Positions 22,035 to 35,900 are shown, counted from the stretch's first letter. The stretch: DNA of 64,000 nt from Earliella scabrosa (GCA_022605405.1 JABYQQ010000014.1:1178001-1242000); one strand, 5' to 3'. Notes: generated by a model from the letters alone, not told the origin. Translations and numbers: made by a program.

Positions 22035-24164
22035 ACAAACGTAGCGGACAGCTGTGAGTGTTGGTGTCTGAAGGGAAGGCAGCGCTGAAACTGAACGATG
22101 CTCTTGTAGGATGTCGTCCTGCTAGGATATATGTAGGGTGGTAGGTACGCCCAAGGTTTGAAACCAATAAGAATGAGGGATCGCGAGATCCACAGCTGTG
22201 AACTCAGAACGGTGAAGGCGTGCTCGGCGCCAGCGTAGAGACATGGAGCCATTGGTTGGCGTAAGCCAACGCAACATTAATCCAAAACCCGAGCAACAGG
22301 AAGGGACCGACTGGGAGCGCGAGAGATAGCAGAAGCCAGACCGATACAAACGACAAGATGAACGACCACATGGACTGACAACGAACGCTGATACCGACCG
22401 TACCGCCACCCTGGCCCAACGCTTATCGCTATACAGCGTGCAGAAGACGTACGACGGCGGTGTCTATGGCGTACAGACCGGACAGGGGCATGGGGAGCCT
22501 GAGTACACGCTGGGGGAGCGCGGATGCGTCGCGTGAGAGAACGGACTTACATCGCTTGCTGAACAGGCTGCACGACACGACGGACAGGCTAGGGGATGTG
22601 AGGGCCAGGCGAGACAGTATATGGCACGCGGCGTTCCCTTTCTATCGGAAGGCCGACGCAGGGGGGTCCGTGCCGGCAGCGGGGACTGCAGCAGTGCGAA
22701 GAACGCAAGGATGGTGGGTGAGTGTTGGCACGGGTGCTGCTGAACACGGCTGACATTGTTGGACACGGACTAGGCGGACTAGGCCTGGGCTCATCGTGGT
22801 CCGAGAAGGCCTTGAAAGGCCACAATGTATACGAGCTGGTAGGTACACAGAACACGAGCCAACAACAGAGATCAGTAGCAACGCGACAAGAACAGGGAGA
22901 GCGAAACGACAAGATGGGCGTGGAGAGCGGGGCGCAGAGATCGGGAAACGAGAACGATAAAGCCTGAACGTAGCGGAGTAATGTCAAGAGCGGGAGCGGG
23001 ATAGCGCGGAGATGAGGCTGGTATCAATGCCGTACAAGCCGCTCAACAACATACCCAGCCTGTTCACGCCCGATTAGCAAGGCGCGTAGAAGAAGTTAAA
23101 GGAAGGATCGCTGACATGGCCAGCTCCACAGGGAGGAAAGGGCGTCCGACAGGCTGAAGTAACACGTGAGCAGCAATTTCGAGGAGCGGACATACGAACT
23201 AACCTCGGGGATCAAAAGAGCGACGTGCGGGAGACCCTCTGGAGGTACGAACACCCTGATATCGGGGTGCAGGGCCGGCTGTAGTTGGAACCCAAGCGCG
23301 GATAAAGCCTGGCAGCAGGGTGAGAGGGATTGAAGCGACGCTGAATGGAGGGAGCTCACCAGGACCACTGCCGACCACGATGTGGGCACACGACGGGCGC
23401 CGTTGATGCGAAAAATAGAGACAAATGTCTGGACAGGAGGTGAGCACGGGGTAGCAGCACGTAAACGGGACTATTGACCTGATAATCGGCAGGAGAGAGG
23501 GACATGGTTGGTGGGACGGGACTGCGCGATGTGGGGCGAGCTTGAGGGTGGAGCGCGAGCAAAGTGAGGTAGGGAAAGACTGAGCAGACGGCAGGGGGGA
23601 CACCGATTGAAGGCGTGAATGTGGCCGGAGAGACGGAGGAGGCCAGAGGGTGGGGTCACTCACCAACAGTGAACGGCGACGGCGCCAGATTTGGCCTGAA
23701 TGTGACGGCTTGCAAAAGGGGTGGTGTGCCTGGCGGAAACCGAGCGTGCGACAACGACAAAGAGGGTAAGGGGTCCAAGTGACCGACGACGGCTGAAGAG
23801 CGAGAGGAGAAGGACGTCCGCCGGACCGTGGCTGCGCGACCGAGGTGCTGAAAGGCGTGCGCTGCACGGTGGAGGACTGCTGAGGAGGTGCGCGGCGGGT
23901 CGTGAAGAGCAAGGGAAGTACAATATGGGAGGGAAAGGGTAGATGTCGAGATTGCGTTGACCGAGGAGAGGGCGGGGGAAGTGGTAGGTGGGGGTGAAGG
24001 AGAAAGAGGACAGGACCAACGCACCTAGCGTGTTCGTGTGCCTATACGAAAGCGCTGGCGGATAGGCGCGCGGCAGGGCAAGGCAAAGCGCGACGTTGAG
24101 TACTACTACCTAATCAGTAGACGAATGTTAACTGCCGGGAGAACCATGGCCCTAGTAAAGACCA
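22035..24164. other. Gene-poor, purine-rich stretch
   Basis: Frames on both strands are low in complexity and have no domain, start context or splice pattern that I can support. Nothing further seen. Confidence 0.5.
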
Positions 24165-24346
24165 GCGCACGCAGGTACGGGTGACTCGTACATGTACTGG
24201 AGGGACACGGGTGGCAGCCGGGCTCGCGTTCGAGGCAAGAGGAAGACAGATGGACTGCTAAATCGCAGCGCGAGCAGGGAGGTGTGACTCGTACATGGAC
24301 TGGTGGGGCAGGGGTGGCAGCCGGGGTCGCGCGCAAGCAAAAGGAA
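24165..24346. repeat. Imperfect direct duplication, about 80-bp units
   Basis: 24165-24245 and 24267-24346 share TGACTCGTACATG, GGGTGGCAGCCGGG and AAGAGGAAG/AAAAGGAAG in the same order. Confidence 0.7.
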
Positions 24347-24829
24347 GCCGGTAAAGCCCCGCGCGCGCTGGTAGAAATGGAAGGCGAACGGGTTGCGCGC
24401 GCCCGTACCAGTTAAGCCCCGCTCGCGCATGCAGCAGTTGCTCATAAAGCCATCTAACAACGACGTGGACTAGTACATCGTGCACCAGACCTACGGAGAA
24501 GAGGGGCTCACGCTGGCCACGCTGGCGAGAGAGTGGGACGTCCGATTAATGTAGTACATATTGATTTATAATATACAGGGTTTGGGTAGATAGGGCACTG
24601 AGAAGGCGCGAAAGCCGCGCGGTAAGTCAGTATGAGATGAGGCAAGAGTGAGGTGAAGGGAGAGGGACCGGTGGCCGAAGACGACGAGCGCGGGACCTGG
24701 ACAATGTGGAGATGATCTGACAGTGGGATGCGCAGCAGTCCAAGCGCGCCACAGCGATGAACTGGAGATTATCCTCGGTGAGCGCGTGAGAGGAGGCGAG
24801 AGGAGGTGGGAGGAGCGCATGCGCTGGTG

Positions 24830-25230
24830 GAGGAGAATCTCGAGATCATTCTCGGTGAGCGCGAGAGACGAGGCGAGAGGAGCGAGGAGCGCGAGCGCCG
24901 ACGGGAAATGATCTTGAAATAATCCGAGGTCGGGGGGGGGAGGCGAGGGAGGCGGGAGCGCGAGCAGCGGGAGCGCCGGCGCGAGATGATCTTGAAATAA
25001 TCCGAGGTGGGGGGAGGAGGCGAGGGAGGCGGGAGCGCGAGCAGCGGGAGCGCCGGCGCGAGATGATCTTGAAATAATCCGAGGTGGGGGGAGGAGGCGA
25101 GGGAGGCGGGAGCGCGAGCAGCAGGAGCGCCGGCGCGAGATGATCTTGAAATAATCCGAGGTCGGGGGAGGAGGGAGGGAGCGCGAGGAGCGCGAGCGCC
25201 GGCGGGAAATAATCTTGAGATGATCGCGGG
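24830..25230. repeat. Minisatellite, 77-78 bp period
   Basis: The block ATGATCTTGAAATAATCC starts at 24908, 24986, 25063 and 25140, with partial units on both sides. The rest of the unit is GGAG/GCGC-rich. It ends about 190 bp before the first recognisable codons of the truncated gene A. A long minus-strand frame across it only reflects the repeat. Confidence 0.9.
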
Positions 25231-25419
25231 CGACGGCGAGGACGCAAGAGGGTGCGCGAGGGCGGGGCAGCGCCCACCGAAGATAATCTGGAGGAGGGGA
25301 GGGCAGTGAGGCGCGCGGGGAGGATTAAAAGGGCGATTAAGATTACCTGCTAAAGGGCGTTTTAAGCTAGCGCCCAACAGAGCTTACCGTAGAAAGATAA
25401 TCTGCCTTAGCTGAAACTG

Positions 25420-28400
25420 GTGGAGAGCAGACCCAGAGGATCACGTCTATCCATCCAATTTGAGCGCCGCCCTCTATGAGATCGGTGACTACCAACGATG
25501 CGTCGAAGCTATCCTCCGGGCGTGGACGCTTTTGAGGCACAACATGGACGCCAACGCTGATATCCTGAAAATTAGACTCGCAACTCGCCTTAGCAAAGCG
25601 ATGCTCCACGGCTTTTGCTCTCGACACTTCGATTCCCAGTTCCTCACGACAGTTCGGGCCCGCTTGGAGGAATTGTATCTTGCTGCGTCGTCATGTTCAT
25701 CAGAAACCGGGGTTGCGGTCAATGAAGAGATGAGACGCGTATGGAAGGAGTGGCAGGAGGTGCAATCGGAGGCTGACTCGTATCGGGCGAAGAGAGAGTC
25801 CTGTCTAAGTGGGTTATCCCGTCTGCCTCACTTTCACAAGCCGTTGTGAGTCATCCATTCGTATAGTCAATCATTGCTTGTTCGTGACTTTCGTATTGCT
25901 GATTCCCAGTAACCCCTGGATGGAGTTTTTTGCGGTATGCCCTCTACTGACATCTGATATCGGATTGGTTCTTGACCCTCGTCACCAACCCAGATCGGTC
26001 ATGACGAAATCATCGATCTGACCCAAGGTTGGGGTCCTCGCGCTTTCTTCCCTCGTCCCCTTGACTTCAGCAAGCTGTCGGATGAACGTCTTGGCGACAT
26101 CGCATTTCTGTTCGGTGGTGTGGGTGATGGTATGCCTTCGCTATAACTTCTACCGCGACTCCGAGCTCACCTCCTTCTCACAGGTCGACATGTGCTGGGT
26201 ACGCTATGTGGTTTGCACAAGGCATTCAAGAACTTGTCTCCCGGAAGAAAGCTACGATTCCGTGTTCACGCCACTCTTCTTGATATCCATGAAGCAATCA
26301 TTGCTCGAGACCTGTGCATGCTGATGTTGCTGCACGACCTCAACAATACGAGCGACGTTCTGGAACGCACGGAGATCCACGCGACGCTGATGTATACCTT
26401 CGCTGGTGCAGTAATGCCTGCATACTGCTTCGATAGGTGTGTAGAGTGTTGTTCGTGAACATCATGAAAGCTTATTCTAGCTCGTAAACCAGGCTTCAGG
26501 CGGCCATCCGGAACTTGAAGAGACGTCTCACGTCGACACCGCCGGATCTGCCTTCATGGCTACACGTCGTCTCACGTTCTATACCAGCTGTTCTCAAGGT
26601 CCTCGACTATTGGACGAAGCTGAGAAAGTCTACCCGCAAGATGATCGATGCGTACGAACCCAGTGAGATGGACGAGATTGCGAAAGGCATGAGGGCGACC
26701 AGTAAGAAGGTCCTATCGTATGAGGAGCGCTGGTATCAGCATGCGAAGGTGTTCCTTCCGCCAGCGGAGCTGCGAGAGCGCCATCCCGGTTTCACTGTCG
26801 CGTGGCAGGTGATCAAGGAAGGGGGAACGATGACGCCCCGAGCCAAGCGAGATGTGAGTCCATCACTGTCACTCTTCTGAGGAGCAACTGACTGATCAGC
26901 CATCTTTCTTTAGATTGTGGCTCACGTTGAGAGTACTTGGGAGCCAAACGTCACACACCTCGTTCGTTCTCCACGTGATTTTCCTCCTCAGTATGTCTGA
27001 TGACGCTACAGGATGCTTCCTATGACGACCCTGAACTCTACGAGAACGGAGATGGCTATCCGGACATGGGCTTGTACATGTTTGACACCATCGAGGTGTT
27101 CGACCAATTCAATCATCGCCGGCTTGTGGAGGGCCTGGACAAAGACGTGCTCGCGTCGGAGGTCTGCCAAACGTTCTTCGAAGAGGTAGCTGCGGCGCTT
27201 CGAGCTCTGGATGGCCGCCTTACCCTCGAACTCTTATGCGGAGATCTGTCCGAGGAACTCGGTGCGATGAGATACAATGTGGACTATGCACGCCCGAAGG
27301 AGTTTCCTCGGAAGTACACACGAATGTGGCTCAGTAATGTTCCGTGAGTGTATTGGTCACAAGCTTCTTGTGTATCGCATAGCTGAAGCGGTTGGTTTCG
27401 CAGTGACTACACTCATGGACCAATGAACACGATTACATACGTCGTACCAAACCTTCAAGATGACCCTCAAGCAGCTGCCGCTAATAATGTGCTCCTCAAT
27501 GTAGGCGCTTGGCGGAACGACGCTGAGATGTTCCACACGTGCGCAGTATTCAGCTCTGCTTCCATCCCTAAGACGAATTCTGATATGTCCATTTTGATAG
27601 TTATACGTTCCTTCTCCCCAAGGAGATCTCGCGCTTCATGGGTTGTACCGTCCTGCATTCCCTAGGACTTATGGATACCCTGGTTCTGAGCTCGAAGCCA
27701 TTCCCGAGACCCATCTCCGAACTCGCAAAACGCGACGAACTCATTGCGTGGCTCACACGTGTTTTGTTCAACATCTTCATCCACGGCCAATCACCCCCTA
27801 CGCCGATCAACATCCGCCTGCCGCACAACCTCGTTGCGTATTTCGGACTGTTGATGCATCTACACCAGGCTGGATACCCTGCTCACTGGCTCTCCGACTT
27901 CTTGGGCAAAGTCCTCAGCGGGCAGATGGTCTCTGACATTGTGCCTTACGACGGCCTCTATCCGATTCCCGTCCACCACCGCGAAAATCGTGTGCAACAG
28001 CGACGAGTACGGACTGACCCGTGGCTGGTCGAGTTCGAAAACATCATCGGGGTCGCCTTCTACGCAATCCCATTCCCTGTGTCTGGAGCGCTTCCTGCAG
28101 ACGTCTCCCGTGATCCCGATGACATCGTGGTATGGGAGACACCCGTCCAACAAGCGTACTTCCCATCCCAGCGAACCACCGCAGCCGGACGATCACCTCA
28201 AGACCCACGCACTCAACTACTCTTCTACCGCCCGGACGTCGTCAGCGCGGAAAGCGTCACTAGCTCAATCCGGAAGATCTTCGAGGGCAGGTCCACCCCT
28301 GCCCCCGGAACTTTCTTCATCCTCACGGCGCAGGAGTATGTTCACTTCCAGAAGTGTGTCAGATTCCGGTTGAGCAAGAAGCGGGTGGAGCGGATGAGGC

Positions 28401-28565
28401 AGGAGAAGTGGAACATGGTCGCGTTCAGGAACGACACCGGAGAATTCGGTGCGTATATCTTTGCTGAATGTCTATGACGAGTGACCTCATACATGCTCTA
28501 CTTTTATAGGGACGCGCCCGGCACCCGTTCAATCGTGGGTCCTGGTTTCCGAATCTGAAGTGTGA
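25420..28565 (+). pseudogene. TPR-DUF4470 paralogue A, 5' truncated
   Basis: Ten of the twelve family exons remain: about 25427-25845, 25910-25934, 25994-26129, 26184-26436, 26493-26853, 26914-26961, 27012-27343, 27404-27538, 27601-28448 and 28510-28565. All junctions keep frame. The domains are the end of a TPR-like unit (YPSNLSAALYEIGDY), DUF4470 (FLFGGVGDGRHVLGTLCGLH...DIHEAIIARDLC), and the long C-terminal region (LPHNLVAYFGLL, TDPWLVEFENI). Exons 1 and 2 are not found. The start of exon 3 looks shifted by two bases against its relatives, with an in-frame TGA just upstream. A minisatellite lies immediately 5'. Exon 7 is the short form also seen in F. It could still be transcribed from a different start, but as it stands it lacks the family N-terminus. 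Confidence 0.75.
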
Positions 28566-29033
28566 CGTGACTCGGAGGGTTGGGCTTGGAATGTCGCTGC
28601 GGCTGTAACACGATTCTCGAAGCGTACTTGAAGCGCTGCTGAGTAGGTAGTCGAGAGCAATGTGCGGGCTTTCAGAGGCAGGGATCTCAATCGAACGACC
28701 TGAGGTCCATTGGCTTGAGAACCTGCATTATCGACACAATCATCAGCCTGGGCACGATTGTTTTGTCAGTTGAGGTCGTGTTGAACAGGAAACACATACG
28801 CCAACTTAATGAGAGGGTGCGTAGTGAGAGTCGGGCCGCCCATCCGATGCCGGCCCGTTGGCAGCTAGTAAAAAAGGAAATACTTAAGCCGTTTTGAGGT
28901 AGTTGATCCCTCATGTTTTCTCCCGACGCGTGCCTCTGCTGCCAAGTACCACCATCTCAGTGCGAACCTCCCTCTCACTGCCTCCGCCTCAGCATTGCAG
29001 ACTTGTGGTCTCTTGACTCGAGTACGCGTGAAT
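28566..29033. other. Intergenic spacer between A and B
   Basis: No gene seen. Presumably contains the promoter of gene B. Confidence 0.5.
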
Positions 29034-32000
29034 ATGTCCCAAGCGGCCGCGTCTCTCAAGCAACAAGGCAACACTTACTTCAAGGCAGTTAACTTTGCAA
29101 AGTGAGTTGGCACCGTGACAGCTTTTGCCACAACCCAGGGATACTGACGGTTTATCACCGTCACAGGGCGGCTGCGCTGTACGAGAAGGCTCGTATACAG
29201 ATTGCATGTCTCCTATATGCGTTGACTTATTGCTGCTTTACAGGCGGAGAAGGCTGACCCGGGGGACCCTGTATATCCCTCGAACCTTAGCGCAGCGTTG
29301 TATGAAGTTGGGGATTATCGACGTTGCGTCGAGGCTATATTGCGGGCCTGGAGGCTGATTCAGAAGGGGCCGGAAGTGAAGGGGGATCTTGTCATCCGAC
29401 TTTCTATCCGAATCGCGAAGTCTCTCACATGCGGTGTCCGCGGCCAGTGTTTCGTCCAAGACTTCCTTCCGAGTCACGAAGCAGACATCACGGCACTATG
29501 TGAAGCCGCACGCACTTTAGCAAGTACTTCCACGACCAACGTTGAAGATTACGAACGCGTCTGGGATCAGTGGCATGCAACATGTCGCGAAAGCGACGCC
29601 TACGGAATCAGGAGGGATGGATGTCTAGCTAGGCTCTCGCGGCTGCCCTTGTTTTGCAAACCGCTGTGAGTTCCCCATCTCAACTCTTCTCATTGTTATA
29701 CATGCCTTAAAATCTTCAGAAACGACACGAAGGAGTTCTTTCCTGTAAGTTGGTCCGTCTCGCCATCCACCCTTATCTCTAACCTGTGATACTCCCTCAA
29801 GATCGGCACCGACGATGTCATCGATCTAGTCGCTGGATGGGGTCATCAAGATTGTTACCCTTTACTTTTGAACAAACTGCCAACTCAGCGCGTGGCCAAA
29901 CTCGCACTTCTCTTTGGAGGCGTCGGCGATGGTGAGTTGCCATCCGGACTTGAATCACAAGGCTGACCGTCTGGATATGCAGGTCGTCATGTGCTTGGAA
30001 CGTTGTGCGGGCTGCATCACGCCTACCCGACGCTCTCAAAAGCCAAGCGAGCGAAGTTTCATGTGCATATGACGATACTTGACATCCACGAAGCAGCCAT
30101 CGCGCGAAATCTGTGTATTCTAATGCTTTTGTATGCGCTCGCAGATACCGACGATGCGGAGACAAGGACCGAAATTTTGGCCACACTGATGTACAGCTTC
30201 TGTGGTGTTGCCATGCCCTCATACTGTGACCGAAGGTCGGTTTACAGCCTGGGCGAACTCAACGTTGTGCTCACCCGCACTCGGCCAGATTACGCGGCGT
30301 CATTGGAGATCTAGAGCAGCGTCTGTCGGCCACACCACCGAATCTTCCTCCGTGGATGCACGTTGTGTCGGATACGATCCCTTCTGTCCTCAACGTACTC
30401 GCCTACTGGAAGATGGGGATCAAGTCCACTCGCCATGTCCTTGCCAAACACGATGTCTCGACTATCCCCAGCGCCGAGGATCTGATGCTCCCCGGAGTGT
30501 CGTCCCTGCCAGGTGGGGGCGCGAGCGCTTTGGACAGTCTGAGCGACGCAAGAAGGATGCAACGTAACGTCATCAAGAGCTCGCTTTTCAACATGTCAGA
30601 GGCCGAACTCGTTCAACGCCACTTTCTACCTCCCGGGCTCCCTCCAGGTACAGGCCGTGCATTCCTTCAGGAGCACATCGAGTACATCGTAGACGGTTGT
30701 GAGAAGATTATGGCCCTCCACAAGAGTCCCTCGCTTGAAGATAGTTGGTATCGTCACACTAAGGTCTTTCTTCCCCCACCCGAGCTGCGCACCCGTCACA
30801 AGGCGTTTGAAGATGCCCAGAAGGAAATCTGGAACGGTGGAGACATGTCCTCTGGTTCGAAGGGGAAGGTACGAGGCTCTCTAGTAAAGCTGACAATCAC
30901 GCAGCGTTGGAACGTCTCATGACAGGCTATCGCACACATCGAGAAGGAATGGAAGCCAAACATCACGCTCTTCGTACGCATTCAATCCCTATCTCGCGTT
31001 TGCAGCGTCTGACTCCTTGTTAGAGCGCGCCATGCAACCGCCCTCACATCCTCGATCTCGACCTAGACATCCCCCAAATCGATGCTGGTCCACTAGACAC
31101 GGTCCGGCAGATACACCACTTTGGTCGCCGCAACACTCAACGCAGCCAGCGCGACACTGATGCACAAGAGGAGCGCAACCGTCTGGCATGGAAGGCATGC
31201 AATAGCTTCTTCGAGGAGGTCGCTGCCGCGTTGAAAGCCCTCAGCTCGCGCATCACCCTGGAGTTCCTCTGTGGTGGACTGTCTGAAGAGCTGGCGAAGA
31301 TGCGATTCAAAGGCGATCTCACACGACCGAAGGAATTTCCGAGGACCTACATGAGGATGTGGTTGAGCAATGTCCCGTGTGTTAGTTCTGCATATCGCGC
31401 GACTTTATACTGATTCCAGTGTCAGGGACTACACTCATGGACCCATGAATACGATTACATACGTTGTCCCAAGCCTAGACGACGACCCTCAAGCCGCTGT
31501 AGCGAGCAACTCGCTCCTAAACAGCAGTGCGTGGAATGACGATCAGGAATTCTTCCACACGTACGAAGGTCGTTCTCACACTGTGAAGCGCTGTGACTGA
31601 CCACATTCACTCAGATACACATTTCTCCTTCCCGCCGAAGTATCCCGATTCATGGGGTCCAGGATTCTCAATTGCCAAGCTATCATAGGAGTCTTGACTT
31701 TCAAGTCACAGACGCTCCCCCAGCCGCTTTCAGAGCTTGCCAAGCGCGACGAACTCACGACCTGGCTAACGCGCGTGTTCTTCAATACCCTCATCCACGG
31801 AGAATCCCTGCCTTCCCCCCAGAACATCCGCCTACCGCACACTCTTGTTGCATTCTTCGGTGTCATCATGCATCTCCACCGTGTCGGCTATCCTGGTCAC
31901 TGGCTGTCGGAATTTCTCGGCCGTATCCTAGGCGGCGAGTTTGTCTCTGACATCGTCCCATATGACGGAGTGTACCCTATCCCAGTCAGCCACCGGGCCC

Positions 32001-32606
32001 GGCGCGTACAGCAGCGTCGCGTCCGCACCGATCCCTGGCTTGTCGAGCTTGAGAACATCATTGCGACAGCGTATTACGCGATCCCCTTCCCTGTCACGCT
32101 TCCCGCCTCCCTCACCCGCGATCCCGGAGACATCGTCATGTGGCAGGTCCATGTAGTGGAGGAACCGTTCATCTCAGACCGACTTGCTCAGGCCGGCAAG
32201 TCAATATACGACCCGCGAACCCATCTCCTCTTCTACAGATCGGATCTTTCGACCGCCACCGGCATCACCACGAACCTCCGGACGATCTTCGAGGGGAAGC
32301 AAACGCCGCCGCCGGGAACGTTCTTCATCCTTACTGCTCAGGAACATGTGCAGTATCAGACGAGCATCAGGTTTAGGCTGAGCAAGACGCGCGTCGAGGC
32401 GATGAGGAAGGAGAGGTTGTGGAGCATGGTCGCTTATCGGAACGACACTGGGGCACTGGGTGAGTCAAACGTTTTACTAACAGTGCGTCGCACCAACGCA
32501 CGCTTGCTGAACCCGTCTTTGCTCTATGCCAATAGGGACACGCCCGGCACCTATTCACACATGGGTCATGGTTTCGGAGGAGTCCTCGCTATCTTCTGAA
32601 GCATGA
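29034..32606 (+). CDS. TPR-DUF4470 protein, paralogue B
   Basis: Twelve exons total 2952 nt (983 residues): 29034-29101, 29167-29188, 29244-29665, 29720-29744, 29802-29931, 29983-30235, 30289-30868, 30926-30973, 31024-31376, 31426-31560, 31615-32459 and 32536-32606. N-terminal TPR-like helices (SLKQQGNTYFKAVNFAK...YEKAEKAD...YPSNLSAALYEVGDY), then DUF4470 (LFGGVGDGRHVLGTLCGLHHAY...DIHEAAIARNLC), a helical linker, and a conserved C-terminal region (LTRVFFNTLIHG, GYPGHWLSEFLG, RTDPWLVELENI). DUF4470 also occurs in the dynein-arm assembly factor DNAAF3; the role of the fungal proteins is unknown. Intron 2 starts with GC, not GT (AAG|GCTCGT). The gene appears intact. Confidence 0.85.
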
Positions 32607-32996
32607 CGTGATTGCTGGACGAGACACCTGGAGACTGAGTCGCAGGGAGGAGTTCCAACCTTGGGATTCATGGTTATTCTACTGAGTAATAGACCATTGC
32701 AGCGATGAGAGTTATCAGTGAATGTATTCTCGACGCGAGGTTGCAGAGACAACCAGCTTCGTCTGTAATTTATCGACTTGTACAGTGCGCACAAGACAGA
32801 AAGGCAATGGTCAAGCCGTTTTGGGCTAGACGAGCGCCTAGGCTCGACGCGTCGCGCGTCGCGGCTTTGTGCCACCACACACCCTTTGAACCACCACTGC
32901 GACCGCCACCAGTCGTGTCCTGGACGGGTCGTTACTCTTGAATATTCTTCTTAACCATTCGCTCCGGCTCAACGCGCTCTAGCTCTCGAATCGAAG
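32607..32996. other. Intergenic spacer between B and C
   Basis: No gene seen; presumed promoter of gene C. Confidence 0.5.
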
Positions 32997-35900
32997 ATGC
33001 TTGGTGATGCGGCGACGCTGAAACTCAAGGGCAACGAGCTCTTCAGAGCGGGAAATTTCTCTAGGTACGCGTGCCACTGACTGGTGATGATTGCTGTATA
33101 ATTCGCGTCTCAACTTCTTGCAGTGCATCTGAAGCATATGCAAAGGTACGTAGCGCAACCACAGGATATGAGATTGCGAGGCTCGCACATCCCAGTCAAT
33201 TTTTCGTATGTGCCACTAGGCATGATCCTGGCTGGTATCCAAAACAGCAGTAGATATCAACCAGACATTTCTCTCCTTGCATTCTCCTCTTCTCTCTGAA
33301 CTGCCGATGCTGACCACCTTTTTCCTTGCAGGCCGAGAAGGCCGATCCTCGTGATCCAGTCTACCCGTCCAATCTCAGCGCGGCCTTGTTCGAGATGGGA
33401 GACTACGCGGGCTCTGCGAGTGCCGTCCTACGCTCGTGGCACCTGCTGCAAGAAAGGCAAGATATGAAAGCGGACTTGGTCATTCGACTGTCCACTCGCC
33501 TAGCAAGAGCGCTATGCCATGGCGCTCGCGCAGGAACTCCGCTGCAAGAACTCCTCACTAGGAGCGAAGATGAGATCGAACAGCTACAAGTGATCGCGGC
33601 TGAGAAGCTCTCAGGACATGACAATGCGACCATGAAAGAGGAGTGGCGCCGCGCTTGGAAGGATTGGGAGACAGTCCGTACCGAGATGAGGGAATGCGCG
33701 GAGAAGGGTGACGCATGTTCAAGCGGGCTGTCCCGTTTGCCCGTGTTCTGCAAGCCCTTGTGGGTGGTGGTATACCTCTCTCATTGAACACCGTAGTCTA
33801 ACTACTTATCCCTGTAAGCGACGTGATCCGAGAGTTTTACAAAGTGAGTGACGCTCCGACTTGTTCACCGCTCGTGCTCGCGGGCTAAATTTTTCACCAT
33901 TAGATCGGGACGGACGACATCATTGATCTCACCCGTGGCTGGGGACCTGGGGAGGATCATCCCTTGCAGATCGAAAAACTCCCTATCGAATGTCTCTCGG
34001 ACATCGCGTTCATGTTCGGCGGAGTTGGGGATGGTTAGTACTCTGGAATCCCGTTTTACCGTTTCGGTATCAAGACTGACGCTCCTTCAGCTCGCCATGT
34101 CCTTGGAACCATCACCGGCCTCTACGAGGCATACAACAAGCTGAACAATGCCAAGAAGAAACGTTTCCACGCACACATCACTCTCCTTGACATACATGAA
34201 GCTCCTATCGCTCGCGATCTCTGCGTGCTCACACTTTTGCAACAACTCGGCGAGGCGCCGGATGCGACCTCACGAGCGGAGATCACGGCGACTCTCATGT
34301 ACATGTACTGCGGTGCGGCAATGCCCTCCTACTGCTACGAGAGGTACGTGGGTGAAACGCCGACATGAATGTGATCTGATTGTTCTCCTACAAGGCTGCA
34401 GACAGTGTTCAAGGACCTGCGGAGTCGACTGTCATCGACGCCGCCAGAGCTGCCCCCGTGGCTCCATGTAGTATCCGACACCATACCAGCTGTCCTTGCT
34501 ATGCTCGACTTCTGGATCAACACAACGAAGTCCACGCGCACAATGCTCACCCAGCACCAACACATGGGAGCTGCGGAACACCCGGACATGCCCTCGTTAG
34601 CGAACATCCCAGGCGCGAGCCCGCAATGGACGCAGATGATCAACGAGAGAGAGAACTCGCAGCGCGAAACCATCAAGAACGCCTTCCTGAACATGTCCGA
34701 CGCGGACCTCATGGCCTCCAAATTGATCCCGCCCGGCGCATCGCCCGCGCAGGCACGCGCACTCCTCCGGGACAACATAGATGTCCTGGTCGACGAGATG
34801 CAGAAAATGACGAGGGGGAAGACGTTGCCGACGTACGAGGTGGATTGGTACAAGGTGATGAAGGTGTTCGTCCCGCCCGACGAGCTCATCGCGCGGCATC
34901 CGGGGTTTGGTACTGCGTTCGGCCAGGTGCGGACTCACGGCATAAGCCCCGCACTCACTCGTCAGGTGCGTGTGATCGTCTGCCTGGTATGCATGAGAGA
35001 TCACCTGTAACATTATCAACAGGTGAAGACCCACATCGAAAACGAGTGGAGGCCCAACATCACGCTCTTTGTGAGTTGAGGTCCCCAATTGCATTAGACT
35101 AGAAACGACAGAGTTTCTGACCGTAACTCCGATCGCAGGACCGTACGACCGCCGATGCCAAGTACTACCCCGGTGGGGACGGATACCCCGACGTCAGGAA
35201 TGATATGTTCCAGACGCTCGGGCAGATGGATCAATTCATACGCCGCGGCAGGCCGAAAGACCAGCAGAAGTCCCAGGGTTTGAACCGGCTCGCGTGGCAG
35301 ACGTGCAGCGCCTTCTTTGGAGAGGTCGCTGCGGCTCTCAAGAACATCCAATCCCGCATCACGCTTGAGTTTATCTGCGGCGGTCTTTCTGAAGAGCTTG
35401 CGAAGATGCGGTTCAAAGGCGACATCACGCGGCCCAAGGAGTTCCCCAGGAAGTACACGAGGATGTGGTTGAGCAACGTGCCGTGAGTAGCAACTCCCCC
35501 ATTGGATTGCCGCAACTCACGACATGCGTTCAGTGACTACACTCACGGGTCTATGAACATGATCCTCTATGTCGTTCCTAATCTGCAAGACACTCCGCAC
35601 GCCGCTGTAGCCTGCAATGTGCTTCTCAACACAGGCGCGTGGGCCGGGGACGAAGAATTCATGCATACGTGTGTCTTCATCTCTCGCTAAAGTCGTCTTG
35701 ACTCACCCTCCTCGTCGCGCACAGGTACACGCTACTGACGCTGGAGGAAGTCCCTCGTTACCTCGGCTGCACCGTCATCAGTCCGCACGGTGTCATGAAG
35801 GTCCTCGTCTTGGGGACCCTCCCTCTCCCCCGGCCGCTGTCCGAGCTCGCGACGCGCCCCGAGCTCACCACCTGGCTCACGCGCGTGCTCTTCAACACCT

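Noticed and set aside
22589..24019. Minus-strand frames up to 237 codons
   Set aside because: Serine/proline-rich low-complexity translation of a purine-rich strand with no other support.
24769..25377. Long minus-strand reading frames (about 200 codons) rich in IISRSSRAGAP
   Set aside because: They only translate the 77-78 bp minisatellite; no start context, domain or introns.
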